A stretch of 64,000 nucleotides of DNA from CAVVFX01 sp963747535 (GCA_963747535.1 CAVVFX010000017.1:806001-870000); one strand, 5' to 3'. Positions 25,846 through 35,888 are shown, numbered from the stretch's first letter. Notes: generated by a model from the letters alone, not told the origin. Translations and numbers: made by a program.

Positions 25846-26817
25846 TTATTCCGGAACGTACTGCCGCAAATAACGGTGGGCCATCTTGAAACCCATGGCA
25901 TACTCCGGCGAGAAATCAGGCCCGGGTCGATTGGGCGACCCGTAGAGCGGATCCTCGTGTTCCAGGCTCATAGCGCCCTGATAACCGGCGCGCTGCAGGA
26001 CCGTGAAAAACTCATTCCACGGGATAGATCCCAGTCCGGGCAGACGATACAGCCACCACCGGGTGTTATCCACCGGGTTGATACCGACTCTGCGCAGCAC
26101 GTCCCAGCGCACCTCGGTGTCTTTCAAATGGACGTCGTAGATTTTGTCCACGAAATCCCGCGCAGTCTGGATGCAGTCCATCATCTGCCAGACTAGGTGC
26201 GACGGGTCGTACTGGAGTCCCACATAAGGAGAATCCCCAAAGCCCTTAAATAGGGCTTCGAAGCCTGCCGGGCTGATCGCTACATTGGCGCCGCCGGGGT
26301 AGGGCTCCCAGAGTATCCGCACTTTATTCGCCTGGCACGCGGGAAAGTAGCGCTCCGTATACACCCGGACGATGTCGTCCACCTGCTGCCGGAACGGGTG
26401 ATCGGCGTCCTTGCCGGATGACGTGCCGATGTACGGTACACCAAGTTTTCCGGCCAGTTCGATCAGCTTGACGAAATAGTCGTTGTCTTGTTTGCGCCGC
26501 GCAAGATCGGCCGCGATGTGGTTCTGCGAAGCCTGGAAAGCAGAGACGTGCATTCCATACTTGGCAAGCGTCTGCTTGACGTTGTCGATCTGAGCGTCGG
26601 TGATCGTCGTGGCATCCAGCGAGGACCGCCGGCCGGCGCCCAGGATCATGTTGGTAAAGCCTTCGTCGTGGGCAAACCGCACGTTGGCTTCGGTGAACGG
26701 TCCCAGAATTCCGAGCCGCGGTTTCCACTCGACATTTTGAGGCTGACGCTGAGCCTGGCCTGAGGCCTGGGCAGCAGCGGCGGCGGCCGCGGCCCCAAGA
26801 AGATTTCGTCTGGTCAT
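25846..26817 (-). CDS. Exported sugar phosphate isomerase/epimerase-like TIM barrel protein
   Basis: A 323-residue protein of the xylose-isomerase-like / AP endonuclease 2 superfamily. The N-terminus MTRRNLLGAAAAAAAAQA is a Tat-type signal (twin Arg, then an Ala-rich hydrophobic stretch). The barrel carries likely metal ligands in RILWEPYPGG (Glu), GLQYDPSHLVWQ (Asp, His), YDVHLKDTEV (His, Asp) and AMSLEHEDP (Glu). Members isomerise or epimerise sugars, inosose or similar; the substrate is unknown. It diverges from recA with 124 bases between the starts. Such exported isomerases are abundant in Solibacter-type genomes. Confidence 0.85.
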   Translation of the reverse strand: MTRRNLLGAAAAAAAAQASGQAQRQPQNVEWKPRLGILGPFTEANVRFAHDEGFTNMILGAGRRSSLDATTITDAQIDNVKQTLAKYGMHVSAFQASQNHIAADLARRKQDNDYFVKLIELAGKLGVPYIGTSSGKDADHPFRQQVDDIVRVYTERYFPACQANKVRILWEPYPGGANVAISPAGFEALFKGFGDSPYVGLQYDPSHLVWQMMDCIQTARDFVDKIYDVHLKDTEVRWDVLRRVGINPVDNTRWWLYRLPGLGSIPWNEFFTVLQRAGYQGAMSLEHEDPLYGSPNRPGPDFSPEYAMGFKMAHRYLRQYVPE

Positions 26818-26941
26818 AGCCCTTCGATTGTATCCCTTGTGTGCCAGCCTTCAGCTCTGCTGGAGCAACCCTCTGCCAGGCTTTGGCCTGTCCATAAAAA
26901 TTTGTCTGAGATCTTTCCCCTCCCGCTGGCACCTTGTGGTT

Positions 26942-28003
<1,062 letters not shown>

Positions 28004-28029
28004 AAAAAGCCCGAAAAATGGGCGTTTTT
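28004..28029 (+). terminator. recA intrinsic terminator
   Basis: A run of A residues and GCCC (28009-28012) pairs with GGGC (28020-28023) and T(5) (28025-28029) around an A-rich loop. It starts directly after the recA stop codon. Confidence 0.8.
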
Positions 28030-28168
28030 GCATGTTTCCGCTTTACAAGCTGCGCATGGTTCCGTATCATTGTAACGATTTGACAATACAGCGCTGATTT
28101 GGACGCTGTGAGGTTACGGTCGGGCGGCGTTCACGCCGCAAGAGAAGCAAAGATACAGAGGAGGTTTG

Positions 28169-28486
28169 ATGGCAGCACAAAGAATGACGCAAACGCAATT
28201 GGTGAGATCGCTTGCGGAACACTGCGAAGTCCCCAACAAGACCGCGCGTTCCTTCGTGGAAGCACTGGCTTCGATGGCGATTTCGGAAGTCAAGAAGAAC
28301 GGTGTATTTGTAATCCCGGGTCTTGGCCGCCTGGTCCGCCAGGAGCGCAAGGCGCGCATGGGTCGCAATCCGGCAACTGGCGAATCTATCAAGATTCCGG
28401 CCAAGAAGGTCGTGAAGTTCCGCGTGGCCAAGGCCGCTAAGGACGCGATCGTTCCACCGAAGAAGCCAAAAGTCGCGGCTAGCTAA
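28169..28486 (+). CDS. HU family histone-like DNA-binding protein
   Basis: A 105-residue full-length HU. Helical dimerisation domain (TQTQLVRSLAEHCEVPNKTARSFVEALASMAISEVKKNG), strand FVIPGLGRLVRQERKARMGRNPATGESIKIPAKK containing the arm tip RNPATGE with the intercalating Pro, and a C-terminal helix followed by a Lys/Pro/Ala tail (PPKKPKVAAS). ATG 28169 is preceded by GAGGAGG four bases upstream. It is monocistronic with a strong terminator. It contrasts with the two arm-less HU-like domains at 24989-25760. Confidence 0.95.
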   Translation: MAAQRMTQTQLVRSLAEHCEVPNKTARSFVEALASMAISEVKKNGVFVIPGLGRLVRQERKARMGRNPATGESIKIPAKKVVKFRVAKAAKDAIVPPKKPKVAAS

Positions 28487-28517
28487 ATCGGCCATCGGAT
28501 TCGATGCCGCTTCAATC

Positions 28518-28558
28518 AAAAGCCCCGGGCGCTCTGTAAAGAGTTTCCGGGGCTTTTT
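28518..28558 (+). terminator. HU gene intrinsic terminator
   Basis: AAAAGCCCCGG (28518-28528) pairs with CCGGGGCTTTT (28547-28557), followed by further T. The loop is 18 bases. Confidence 0.88.
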
Positions 28559-28627
28559 GTTTGCTCGAAACGTCTGCTCGAAATCCCGGGAGCCGAATGG
28601 CCCCAACGTGCGGGAAGTTCCGGAAGC

Positions 28628-28837
28628 CTACGCCGGCTTCTTCTCTTCCGGTTTCTTGTCTTCAGGCTTCTCCTCGTCACCCTTGATCGAGGTTTTGAAG
28701 TTCTTGATGCCTTCGCCCAATCCCTTGCCGAGATCCCCGATCTTCTTGCCACCAAAAAATAACAGGGCCAACAGCAGAATGACGATGAGATCAGGCACGC
28801 TACCTACGATCAACAACGCCAGTGATGGGATCATCAT
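28628..28837 (-). CDS. tatA: TatA/E twin-arginine translocase subunit
   Basis: A 69-residue protein with one N-terminal transmembrane helix (PDLIVILLLALLFFGGKKI), the conserved FGxKK hinge (LFFGGKKIGDLGKGLGEGIKNFK) forming the amphipathic helix, and a short Lys/Glu/Pro tail. It forms the pore of the Tat pathway that exports folded proteins. Several Tat-type substrates are encoded in this window (25846, 30862 and 61495). The ribosome binding site AAAGGAG precedes the start; a second ATG one codon in is equally usable. No tatB or tatC is adjacent. Confidence 0.93.
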   Translation of the reverse strand: MMIPSLALLIVGSVPDLIVILLLALLFFGGKKIGDLGKGLGEGIKNFKTSIKGDEEKPEDKKPEEKKPA

Positions 28838-28908
28838 GCGGTCTCCTTTGCACTGTCATTCTAGCGCAATGTGAAAACGATGTTGTGAGGCGGACGGCCT
28901 CTCGTCAC

Positions 28909-29523
28909 TCAGTGGATATGTCGTTCCTGCTGCAGGCGGTCGACGTCAAGCTCGCTTAACGGCAGGGACTCGGCGATGAGCTGCCGGGCCGACAAGGAGG
29001 CCTTTTCGACGCCAGCCTTCGCGTGTTGCTTTGACTTGGTCAGCATGTGAACCAGTTCGTGAGCGACTACCCGGCCCAGGGCGCGGCCCAATAGCATGTC
29101 GGCTTTGGCGAAATCGCCGCCGGCCATGGCGCTGTGAAGCGAAGCAACGATATGATCGCAGTCGACTTCACCGAAAGGCTGCACCTCGCCGCCGGTAGTC
29201 CGCGTGATGGCATAAGGCCCAAGTTCATCAACCACAATCGGCATTGGGTTAAAAATGCAAGTGCCTTTGAAGGTCATCACTACCAGATCATTGAACGTCG
29301 AGTCCGCTGCTTCGCTCCGGGAACGCCAGTCGAGACGGATTCCGCTGGTCTGAATGATTGCACTGGCTTCCCGCTGCATCTCTTTGATGGCAGGAGCGGA
29401 ATAGGAACCTTTGAAGTTAACGATGACGGTGACATCAGCCTCCGATGAAGGCGTTATCGCCTCAACCGGCATGACGGCAGCCAGACACAGGCAGGCACAG
29501 ATCTTTACGTAGTGCATTCTCAA
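28909..29523 (-). CDS. Exported putative zinc metallopeptidase-like protein
   Basis: A 204-residue protein with a signal peptide (MRMHYVKICACLCLAAVMPVEA). Around residue 160 lies RVVAHELVHMLTKSKQH, an HExxH zinc motif with a further His eight residues later. It is followed by AGVEKASLSARQLI, a segment I associate with a recurring acidobacterial exported family. The rest, including the segment IQTSGIRLDWRSRS, shows no other domain. The HExxH suggests peptidase activity, but no third ligand can be assigned with certainty. It stands alone, with no operon partner. Confidence 0.65.
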   Translation of the reverse strand: MRMHYVKICACLCLAAVMPVEAITPSSEADVTVIVNFKGSYSAPAIKEMQREASAIIQTSGIRLDWRSRSEAADSTFNDLVVMTFKGTCIFNPMPIVVDELGPYAITRTTGGEVQPFGEVDCDHIVASLHSAMAGGDFAKADMLLGRALGRVVAHELVHMLTKSKQHAKAGVEKASLSARQLIAESLPLSELDVDRLQQERHIH

Positions 29524-29604
29524 TCCTGGAGAAGAGCTTACTTAGCTCCGAGTTCATTATATGAGAACTTTAGATCGGCCACATAGCTATTTTTGATACT
29601 TCCT

Positions 29605-29690
29605 GGGAAATGGAGCTTTTCAAGACGCAGGCGAGCCACGCTGGAGTCTCGCACCGAGGCTTACAATGTTTTCAATACGGCCAGATCACC
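29605..29690 (+). pseudogene. Probable remnant of a TonB-dependent receptor-like C-terminus
   Basis: In one plus-strand frame this short stretch reads LESRTEAYNVFNTAR. It strongly resembles the penultimate strand (RxEAFNVFNxxxF) of the large carboxypeptidase-regulatory/TonB outer-membrane proteins that are abundant in Solibacter-type genomes. Nothing upstream or downstream continues the match, so it would be a decayed fragment. A small, composition-based call. Confidence 0.35.
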
Positions 29691-29788
29691 AGCGCAACCG
29701 GTTCCAGACAAATCCCGTACGACAGACGCTCGTTTTTTGTCGCCTGCCGGGCCGGCGATAGCCAGCCCGGTTTGCCGCTCCACTCTAT

Positions 29789-30865
29789 ATGACTAGACGA
29801 GAATTCGCATTACTAATCACTGCACGCCTGGCAGCAGCTCCCGAAATCCCCAGCTATCTGCGCGGTTACGAGAAACTCTACGCGCAGGATCCGCGAGCCG
29901 CGGCCACGGAATGGTTCCGCGACGCGCGATTCGGACTGTTCCTGCACTACGGACTTTATTCGCTGTTGGGGCGTCATGAGTGGGTCCAGTATCGGGAGAA
30001 GATTCCCGTCGCGGAGTACGCGAAATTGAGCGGACAGTTCCACGCCGATCGCTTCGATGCCGGCCATATCGCCGAACTCGCCGCGCAGGCGCAAATGCGC
30101 TACATCACCATCACCACGCGGCACCACGACAGCTTCTGCCTCTTCCGCACCAGGCAGTCGAACTTTGCTTCCCTCGAGAGCCCTGCCCGCCGCGACCTGA
30201 TTGCGGAAATGGCGAAAGCCTGCAGCCGGCGCGGGCTGGGACTCTGTCTCTACTATTCGCACGGCAGGGACTGGAAGCATCCGCATGCGCCCAACAACGA
30301 CGAATGGGGTGGAAGCGCACGCCCTGACTACGCTCCGCCCGATCCCGCGTACGCCTACGGGAAAGATCATCACCTCGAAATCTATCTCGACTTCATGACC
30401 GCCCAGATTACGGAGTTGCTGACGCAGTACGGGCCTATCGCCAGTATCTGGCTGGACGGCATTGCGACGCCTCTCTCCGGCGACCGGCGCAAGTTCCATT
30501 GCGATGAACTCTATCGCCACATCCGCTCCTTGCAGCCGCAGGTGCTGGTCTCCTATAAACAGGGTCTGCTCGGCACGGAAGACTATCTGGCTCCGGAAAA
30601 CAAAGGCGTGCCCAACACGAGCAGCAAACCCATGGAGATCTGCACGACTTTGCAAATGCATGGCTGGGGTTATGTGAAAGATGACCAGCATCTCAACGCG
30701 GACCAGGCCATGGAACGACTGCGCGCCGCAGCTGGACAGAAAGCCAATCTCCTGCTCAACACCGGACCGCTTCCCGACGGGTCCATTTACCCTGGAGACG
30801 CGGAGACCCTGGCCGAACTCGGGCGGCGCATTCGCAAGGACGGTTACCCCAAGGAAAATGTATGA
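29789..30865 (+). CDS. Alpha-L-fucosidase, glycoside hydrolase family 29
   Basis: A 358-residue GH29 enzyme that removes alpha-linked fucose. Family landmarks: EWFRDARFGLFLHYGLYSLLG, then TITTRHHDSFCLFRTRQSNF, LCLYYSHGRDWKHP, and SIWLDGI with the expected nucleophile Asp. It has the short one-domain form, without an extra beta-sandwich. A weak signal sequence, MTRREFALLITARLAAA, has the RR pattern of Tat signals. The stop overlaps the sulfatase start by four bases (ATGA), so it was probably selected as a pair with the sulfatase for desulfating and trimming a sulfated fucose-containing glycan. Confidence 0.9.
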   Translation: MTRREFALLITARLAAAPEIPSYLRGYEKLYAQDPRAAATEWFRDARFGLFLHYGLYSLLGRHEWVQYREKIPVAEYAKLSGQFHADRFDAGHIAELAAQAQMRYITITTRHHDSFCLFRTRQSNFASLESPARRDLIAEMAKACSRRGLGLCLYYSHGRDWKHPHAPNNDEWGGSARPDYAPPDPAYAYGKDHHLEIYLDFMTAQITELLTQYGPIASIWLDGIATPLSGDRRKFHCDELYRHIRSLQPQVLVSYKQGLLGTEDYLAPENKGVPNTSSKPMEICTTLQMHGWGYVKDDQHLNADQAMERLRAAAGQKANLLLNTGPLPDGSIYPGDAETLAELGRRIRKDGYPKENV

Positions 30866-32277
30866 TCCATCGACGTGAGTTCTTGAAATCGGCCGTGGCG
30901 CAAGCGTCTGCCGTGGAAATAGCCAGAGCTGTGCAAGAGACGCGGCCGAATTTTCTCTTCATGATCGCGGACGATCTGACGTTCCGCGGCCTGCAGGCCA
31001 TGGGCAATCCGGAAGTCCAAACACCGAATCTCGACGCCCTCCTGAACCGGGGCTGCCATTTCACGCATTGCTTCCACCAGGGCTCCTGGTCGGGGGCCGT
31101 TTGTGTTCCGAGCCGCACCATGCTGAATACCGGGCTCACCGCGTTCCGCGCGCGCAAGGAAGTGGAGCAGACCCCACTGTGGGCCGAAACGTTTGGGAAA
31201 GCCGGCTACAACACCTTCATCATCGGCAAATGGCACCTCAGCAAGACCACGCTGGCGCGCTCCTTCAAGGAAACGGGACCGGTATCCGGCGGCATGTTCG
31301 AATCAGGCCCTGAGGCTTACAACCGTCCCAGCCCCGGCAATACCTGGACCCCGTGGGACACTTCGCTTAAAGGCCAGTGGCTGCATACCAAAGAGTGGGA
31401 AAAGGCGGAGCATGACGGGATTCGCCACTCAGCCGCGGTCTGGGCCGACGGGGCGGTAGACCATCTTCAGAAGGTTTCGCAGCAGCACGAGCCCTTCCTG
31501 ATGTATGTCGGCTTCAATTCCCCGCACGACCCGCGGCAGGCGCCCCGCGAAGTCGTCGACCGGTATCCCCGTGCGCGGATTGAGATTCCGCCCAACTATT
31601 TGCCGGAACATCCCTTTGACCAGGGCGACCATAAAGTACGCGATGAGTTGTTGGCGCCGTTCCCCAGAACGCGCGAAGCCGTACAAGTGCACCGCTCCGA
31701 ATACTATGCCCACATCACGTACATGGATGCGCAGATCGGCCGCATCCTCGATGCGCTGGAGAAATCCGGCAAAGCCGCCAACACCTATGTGATCTTCACT
31801 GCCGACCATGGCTTGGCTGTCGGGCAGCACGGCCTGATGGGGAAGCAGAACCTCTATGACCACAGCGTGCGGATGCCGTACATGATCAACGGCCCCGGCA
31901 TTCCCAAAAGGAAAGTGGACGCACTTATGTATCAGCACAGCACCTTCGCCACGGCTTGCGAACTGGCCGGCGTGCCACTGCCGAAGTCGGTAGAGTTTCC
32001 GAGCCTGGTCGAACTGATTCACGACCGCGCCAAAGAGCAGCACGACGCGGTGTTCTGTTGGTACCGCACTTTCCAGCGCTCGGTACGGACGCAGGAACAT
32101 AAGTTGATCGTCTATCCCGAGGCCGGAGTCACGCAGTTGTTCGATATCGTCAAAGACCCTTGGGAGACAGCCAATCTCTCGGCCAAACCGGAGCACGCCG
32201 CCCTAAAGCGGCACCTGCTCGATCGCCTGCGCCGCTTCCAGCACGAATTAGGCGATGATTTTGCCAAGCCAGTGTAG
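30862..32277 (+). CDS. Exported type I sulfatase (arylsulfatase family)
   Basis: A 471-residue sulfatase. The N-terminus MIHRREFLKSAVAQASA is a Tat-type signal. The metal site NFLFMIADDLTFRGLQAMG begins the alkaline-phosphatase-like fold. GAVCVPSRTMLNTG contains the CxPSR motif whose Cys is converted to formylglycine, and FIIGKWHLSK supplies the conserved GKWH. VIFTADHGLAVGQHGLMGKQNLYDHSVRMPYMI is the second metal-binding region. It is coupled to the fucosidase gene by a four-base overlap. A formylglycine-generating enzyme is needed for activity; the FGE-fold protein at 48189 is probably not it. Confidence 0.93.
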   Translation: MIHRREFLKSAVAQASAVEIARAVQETRPNFLFMIADDLTFRGLQAMGNPEVQTPNLDALLNRGCHFTHCFHQGSWSGAVCVPSRTMLNTGLTAFRARKEVEQTPLWAETFGKAGYNTFIIGKWHLSKTTLARSFKETGPVSGGMFESGPEAYNRPSPGNTWTPWDTSLKGQWLHTKEWEKAEHDGIRHSAAVWADGAVDHLQKVSQQHEPFLMYVGFNSPHDPRQAPREVVDRYPRARIEIPPNYLPEHPFDQGDHKVRDELLAPFPRTREAVQVHRSEYYAHITYMDAQIGRILDALEKSGKAANTYVIFTADHGLAVGQHGLMGKQNLYDHSVRMPYMINGPGIPKRKVDALMYQHSTFATACELAGVPLPKSVEFPSLVELIHDRAKEQHDAVFCWYRTFQRSVRTQEHKLIVYPEAGVTQLFDIVKDPWETANLSAKPEHAALKRHLLDRLRRFQHELGDDFAKPV

Positions 32278-32365
32278 TAAGCCTCTGGCCAGGGCCTTTG
32301 GCCTGGTCGCGGCGCGAAGCGACGCGTGTACAAACTTGCCTGCACTTGCGGCCCGTGCCGTACTG

Positions 32366-32408
32366 TAGGGGCGGACCATCCTTTCTCGTGGTCCCGAAGC
32401 CGACAGCC
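32366..32408 (+). repeat. Dispersed double-hairpin repeat, degenerate copy E
   Basis: GTAGGGGCGGACCATC, then CTTTCTCG, then TGGTCCC is a diverged form of the first hairpin; the second hairpin is mostly lost. It again lies between converging genes, the sulfatase and the TIGR03437 protein. Confidence 0.55.
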
Positions 32409-32420
32409 TTCAAGTCTATC

Positions 32421-34187
32421 TCACTGGGAAGCGATCGCCATTTCTATGACGTTGCTGGCTACTCCCGGCATACTGACCGTCACCGGCACATTTCCGGTTG
32501 GAGCGTTCTGCGGCAGAAGCGCGTTGATTTGATAGAGGCCCGCGAAGAATGGGGCGAGACCGGCATAAATGGCATTGGTCGAAACGGACCCGGTCCCGCC
32601 CCCGCCATATACCACCTGCACGGGATTGGTAGTCTGCGGTGCGACGGACGGCGCGGGTTCGCCGGTCGCCAAGGGTGGCGAGACCGGTCCGAGTCCGAGA
32701 GCATAGATCGTCAACACATCGCCCCGGTGCGCGGGGTGCGATCCGGCAATGAGGTTAGAGGGTAGTGCCAGCGTCGAGTCCGAGTTGAACACCGCGCCGT
32801 ACGGCCCCCCGTCAGGCGCAGTTTGCCCCACCAGAAAAAGCCGCGGCGCGATGGCATCCACGATTGCGCTCACTCGATTTCCGGGTTGCCCGTTTGACAA
32901 CACCTGGACTATCACCTGACCGGTAGACAGGCCGTACGGAACCTGGACGTTGATTTGGCCGGCCCCGGCATAAAAGAGGGGGACGGGGCTCCCGTTCATC
33001 AAAAGCTGGACGCCCGCAAGTGTCGTCGGCAAGGGAAAGCCGCTCGCATTGGCAGGCGCCGAACCTGAGAGTTGGCTGCCGAATACCGCCGCAATCGAGC
33101 CTGCCGCCACCGCTTGCCCGCTTGCGAACGCCGCGTTATCGACGACTCCGCCGAAAGCCACCACTGGACCTCCCGCCGCAGTGACGTTCACCTGAACCGG
33201 GATCGGAATCGCAGTGTTGGCGGCATTGGACATCAGTGTCACCGTGCCGGAATAACTTCCCGGGCTTAGAGAGGTCGGAGCCGCGGTAATGGCAACGCTG
33301 GCTCCTCCGGTCGGCGAAGCACTCAGCCAGCTTCCTCCGGAGGTCGTGGCGCCGGAGACGCTGAGGGTGCCCAATCCGAGATTCTGGAAAGTAACGTTAT
33401 ACGTCAGGGGCGCCTGTCCCTGGACCAGGTTGAAAGTAACTGGCGAAGAAGGGATCTGCAGGATCGGCTGCGATGTAACATTCATCGTTACACTGATGCC
33501 TTTGTCGTCCGCAGGATTTGGCGAACCCGACACGACCACCGTGCCGGTGTAAGTACCGGCGGCCTGTCCGGGTTGCGCAGTTACCCGTAATTGATACGCC
33601 GTATAAACTACATGGGTCCCGGTTAGCGTGAAATTTAGCCATGAGCTGCCATCTGAAGTAGTGACTGTCGATAGCACCGAAGAACCTGTGTTCACGGTCA
33701 GAAATGCGGTGTCCGATTGCGCCGTGGCTACGCCGTTATTCGGCGTCACAAAGAAGACGGCGCTCGACGGCGAGCCGTTCACCTGCACCAGGACGGTCAC
33801 GTTCTGCGGAGTATCGATAGCGTTCGGATCGTTGAGGGTAAAAGATCCCGAGTAGTTGCCGATGGCCAATCCAGCAGTGTTCAGGTTGACAGTGATCGGG
33901 ATGCAGCCCGCTACCGGACCACCCGAACACGTCGACGGCTGGCCCACCGAAGCACTCAACCACGATGCGGATGACGACATGACGGCCAGATTCAGTGCGC
34001 CGTCACCAAGGTTGAATGCGTTAATGGTTTGCGGGGGGGCATTCACGCCGGGTTCCACGTAGAACGGGCCAATCGCGGTGGCGCTGAGTCGAAGTTGTGG
34101 CGCGGCGATAAGGGCAACCGAGCTTAAACATACCAATACAATGCTGGATAAGCTGCGTCGCAGTAACTGCGCCGGCAAGATAGCCAT
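32421..34187 (-). CDS. Secreted multidomain protein with BACON-like repeats and TIGR03437-type C-terminal domain
   Basis: About 588 residues starting at MAILPAQ (34187), with GAGG eight bases upstream; the frame continues upstream but without a signal sequence. The signal peptide ends near VALIAAPQ. Three or more beta-sandwich repeats carry the BACON-like SWLSAS motif (ASWLSASVGQ, SSWLNFTLTG, GSWLSASPTGG). The last about 220 residues, from GGVVDNAAFASGQAVAAGSIAAVFGSQL to INALLPQNAPTG, match the uncharacterised C-terminal domain described from Solibacter (TIGR03437). This includes VPLFYAGAGQINVQVPYGL. Probably surface-exposed, with a carbohydrate- or protein-binding role; no enzyme motif is seen. 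Confidence 0.85.
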   Translation of the reverse strand: MAILPAQLLRRSLSSIVLVCLSSVALIAAPQLRLSATAIGPFYVEPGVNAPPQTINAFNLGDGALNLAVMSSSASWLSASVGQPSTCSGGPVAGCIPITVNLNTAGLAIGNYSGSFTLNDPNAIDTPQNVTVLVQVNGSPSSAVFFVTPNNGVATAQSDTAFLTVNTGSSVLSTVTTSDGSSWLNFTLTGTHVVYTAYQLRVTAQPGQAAGTYTGTVVVSGSPNPADDKGISVTMNVTSQPILQIPSSPVTFNLVQGQAPLTYNVTFQNLGLGTLSVSGATTSGGSWLSASPTGGASVAITAAPTSLSPGSYSGTVTLMSNAANTAIPIPVQVNVTAAGGPVVAFGGVVDNAAFASGQAVAAGSIAAVFGSQLSGSAPANASGFPLPTTLAGVQLLMNGSPVPLFYAGAGQINVQVPYGLSTGQVIVQVLSNGQPGNRVSAIVDAIAPRLFLVGQTAPDGGPYGAVFNSDSTLALPSNLIAGSHPAHRGDVLTIYALGLGPVSPPLATGEPAPSVAPQTTNPVQVVYGGGGTGSVSTNAIYAGLAPFFAGLYQINALLPQNAPTGNVPVTVSMPGVASNVIEMAIASQ

Positions 34188-34252
34188 AGCGGCAACCTCA
34201 GTATAGCCGTAAGTCGTGCGGAATGAGCTGCCCATAGATCGGCGGGACGTGG

Positions 34253-34957
34253 TTATTCGCACGTAAGGAGTTCCTGGGCGTAGAGCGCTCCCGACGGGTC
34301 TTCTTCATGCTTGAAGAAGACATAGACATCGCGTCCGTTCGTCTCGAGTTCGCGTACTTGTGCGGCGATGCGTTTCCGGTCGTCGGGCGGGTAATCGCCC
34401 TTGCGCAGCCGGAAGTACGCGAAATCGGCGGTGAAGACCTTTGGCACTTCGAGTTTGTCGGATTCCGCCAGGCACAGCGAGATCCGGTGTTTGCCCAGCA
34501 GGTCGTAGACCGGATCGGTGAGCCAGGATTCGTGGCGAAACTCGAAGGCGAAGCGCATATCCGTTGGAAGCAACGCCAGGTAATCGGCGAGAAGCGGGAG
34601 ATCGCATTTCAGATTCGGCGGGAGTTGGTAGAGGACCGGGCCGAGACGGCGGGCACTGCGCAACGGATCGATGGCGCGCAAGAAAATTTCGGTGAACTCC
34701 GCGGCGTTTTTGAGGCGTAGGATGTGGGTGAGCTTCATGTGCGCTTTGAGCGAAAACACGAATCCGTCGGGCGTAGCTTTGACCCATCCTTCCAGCGTGG
34801 CTGCTTTAGGTAACTGGCGATAGGTGTAATTGATCTCGACAGAGTTGAGTTTGGTCGCATAGTAGGAGAGGAAGTTTGCGGATGCGACATTCTTGGGGTA
34901 GAACGCGGGCTTCCATGCGGGATAGGCGAACCCGGAGGTTCCAGCAAAGACCGGCAT
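34253..34957 (-). CDS. DUF72 (YecE-like) TIM-barrel protein
   Basis: A 234-residue protein with the DUF72 hallmarks: GTSGFAYPAWKPAFYP at the N-terminus, FLSYYATKLNSVEINYTYRQLP, FVFSLKAHMKLTH, LGPVLYQLPPNL, and FAFEFRHESWL in the second half. The family has a TIM-barrel fold with a conserved acidic pocket and an unknown reaction. It is separated from the TIGR03437 gene by 65 bases on the same strand. No catalytic assignment is possible. Confidence 0.9.
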   Translation of the reverse strand: MPVFAGTSGFAYPAWKPAFYPKNVASANFLSYYATKLNSVEINYTYRQLPKAATLEGWVKATPDGFVFSLKAHMKLTHILRLKNAAEFTEIFLRAIDPLRSARRLGPVLYQLPPNLKCDLPLLADYLALLPTDMRFAFEFRHESWLTDPVYDLLGKHRISLCLAESDKLEVPKVFTADFAYFRLRKGDYPPDDRKRIAAQVRELETNGRDVYVFFKHEEDPSGALYAQELLTCE

Positions 34958-35032
34958 GCCGCTATGTTACCTTTTTTGCTATACTCTACGGACGGTTTAC
35001 GTTCGTCAGCAACGTGTTCCCGAGGAGAGAGT

Positions 35033-35800
35033 ATGTCCATACGGTTCTCACGAGTGTTCTTGCCGGCTCTGTCATGTGTGATGGCGGTTGCCGTGATACC
35101 CACCATCCTGGCGCAGTCGAAGCCCGCCACCATCCGCTCGATCACTTCGTATACGGTCAAGACCGATCGCGCGGGGGACATGTCTGCCGCGATCAAAGAA
35201 TACAACGCGATTCTCAAAAAGGCGCTGTGGGATAAGAGCTATACCACCTGGCGGTCCGCTACCGGACCGGCCGAGTTCGTCCGTGTGGACTATTACCAGA
35301 AGTGGGCCGATCTCGATACTAACGTCTCCAAAGATCCTAAGCTTAAGGAATATCAGAGTGAACTCGCGCGGATCACCATGCGGATTACCGACAGTTTCCT
35401 GACGAGTTCCCGCGTAGTAGACATGGTCAACAACGACATCAGCCTTCCCCGGCCGGCGGAGATGCCCAAGATGATCATGCTTTGGACGGCTCACGTGAAA
35501 GAGGGCAAGCTGCGGGATGCGATCGCATTGGAAAGGAACGAGTACGCCCCGGCATTGAAAAGCTCCGGGATCAAGACCTATGTCTTCGCAAGAACCCGCT
35601 TTGGCGGGCCTGCCAACGAGATCCGCTCCACGACCGGGCTCGACAACTGGGCAGATTTAGATCAGCCCAACCCCATCCATAAGGCGATGGGAGACGAAAA
35701 GTATAACGCCTTCACGGAAAAGATGAACGCAGTCTTAGAAGACTATCGTTACGAAATCTTCCGCTACGATGCCGAGTTGAGCTACATGCCCGCAAAATAA
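35033..35800 (+). CDS. Exported protein of unknown function
   Basis: About 255 residues starting at MSIRFSRVFLPALS (ATG 35033, with GAGGAGAGAG just upstream). A signal peptide ends near ILAQSK. The mature protein has two similar halves of about 100 residues, each beginning with a helix and short strands (KTDRAGDMSAAIKEYNAILKKA; TAHVKEGKLRDAIALERNEYAP) followed by a Trp-Ala-Asp-Leu-Asp segment (YQKWADLDTN; LDNWADLDQP). This suggests an internal duplication of a ferredoxin-like alpha-beta barrel unit. No family is recognised. It ends just before a dispersed repeat at the convergent truB end. Confidence 0.7.
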   Translation: MSIRFSRVFLPALSCVMAVAVIPTILAQSKPATIRSITSYTVKTDRAGDMSAAIKEYNAILKKALWDKSYTTWRSATGPAEFVRVDYYQKWADLDTNVSKDPKLKEYQSELARITMRITDSFLTSSRVVDMVNNDISLPRPAEMPKMIMLWTAHVKEGKLRDAIALERNEYAPALKSSGIKTYVFARTRFGGPANEIRSTTGLDNWADLDQPNPIHKAMGDEKYNAFTEKMNAVLEDYRYEIFRYDAELSYMPAK

Positions 35801-35836
35801 CTCGAGCGCGCTCTCGCCGCCAACTTTCGCCGCAAT

Positions 35837-35888
35837 CCGTAGGGTAGACCATCGTTTTTTGTGGTCTGCCCCGGCTGCGCAGCAGCCG
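35837..35888 (+). repeat. Dispersed double-hairpin repeat, copy C
   Basis: CCGTAGGGTAGACCATCG, a T run and TGGTCTGCCC are followed by CGGCTGCGCAGCAGCCG. It lies between the converging ends of the exported-protein gene and truB. Confidence 0.8.

Noticed and set aside
26818..26941. SOS (LexA) box upstream of recA
   Set aside because: No CTGT-N8-ACAG or GAAC-N4-GTTC palindrome of adequate quality is present.
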